NCBI RefSeq assembly: GCF_900236475.1
Contig: NZ_LT963352.1
Span: 1,922,001-1,986,000, forward strand
Direction of reading: 5' to 3'
DNA from: Streptomyces chartreusis NRRL 3882
Lineage (GTDB): Bacteria > Actinomycetota > Actinomycetes > Streptomycetales > Streptomycetaceae
DNA length: 64,000 bases
Below, one piece after another: positions 62,092 to 64,000 of the stretch. Numbering within the stretch: position 1 is the first letter of the stretch; every line of letters begins with the position of its first letter. The translations under genes were made by a program, and so were the position numbers. Below the pieces are notes generated by a model. It searched no databases, was not told the DNA's origin, and worked only from the letters and a program-made list of their open reading frames with translations.

Positions 62092-64000
<1,909 letters not shown>

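Overview
The window is high-GC actinobacterial chromosome, almost certainly Streptomyces. Supporting signs are GC-rich third codon positions throughout, frequent GTG starts, Tat and lipoprotein signal peptides, sugar ABC importers without their own ATPase, a gas-vesicle (gvp) operon, an Erm/macrolide-glycosyltransferase pair and many LacI-family regulators. No tRNA, rRNA, CRISPR array or insertion sequence was recognised.

Region 1 (1-22.8 kb) is a carbohydrate-use locus. A seven-gene minus-strand run (12134 down to 730) encodes a Tat/lipoprotein solute-binding protein, two permeases, a parallel beta-helix glycosidase, two alginate-lyase-fold enzymes (one a 1113-residue multidomain protein) and a type-B carboxylesterase. 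A D-2-hydroxyacid dehydrogenase is divergent from it. A second, plus-strand operon (16194-21061) encodes another binding protein, two permeases and a GH43 glycosidase. Three LacI-family regulators lie in the locus (1, 14716 and 21264); the first two are close paralogues. LacI-type palindromes occur in the control regions. The likely substrates are plant or algal polyuronides and pentose-containing polysaccharides. Neither importer has an ATPase, so a shared one elsewhere (MsiK-type) is inferred. A 1.07 kb repeat-rich spacer (13649-14715) separates the two halves.

Region 2 (22.9-35.6 kb) holds ordinary housekeeping and accessory genes: an HTH/membrane protein, secreted proteins, an SRPBCC and a VOC protein, two AraC regulators, an NmrA-like oxidoreductase, a YihY/BrkB membrane protein, an AidB-like acyl-CoA dehydrogenase, a GAF-domain regulator, a secreted protein and a GNAT acetyltransferase.

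Region 3 (35.6-45.2 kb) is an assimilatory sulfur operon: a cysteine-containing leader peptide, siroheme sulfite reductase, a small zinc-ribbon protein, cysH, cysC, cysD, cysN, a sulfonate-type ABC importer and a sirohydrochlorin chelatase. Stop/start overlaps suggest tight translational coupling. The products take sulfate through APS and sulfite to sulfide, import organosulfonates, and make the siroheme that the reductase needs.

Region 4 (45.2-48.2 kb) is a compact gvp operon (O-A-F-G-J/S-L) with no gvpK or gvpN visible.

Region 5 (48.3-58.3 kb) contains a DUF1697 protein, an MMPL transporter followed by a strong terminator, an M43-like metalloprotease, the MLS resistance pair mgt-erm with an apparently leaderless attenuator peptide, and a third sugar ABC importer.

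Region 6 (58.5-64 kb) has an APH-type kinase, a DEDDh exonuclease, a SAV2148-like HEPN-domain protein and the first 636 codons of glycogen debranching enzyme glgX, which runs off the right edge.
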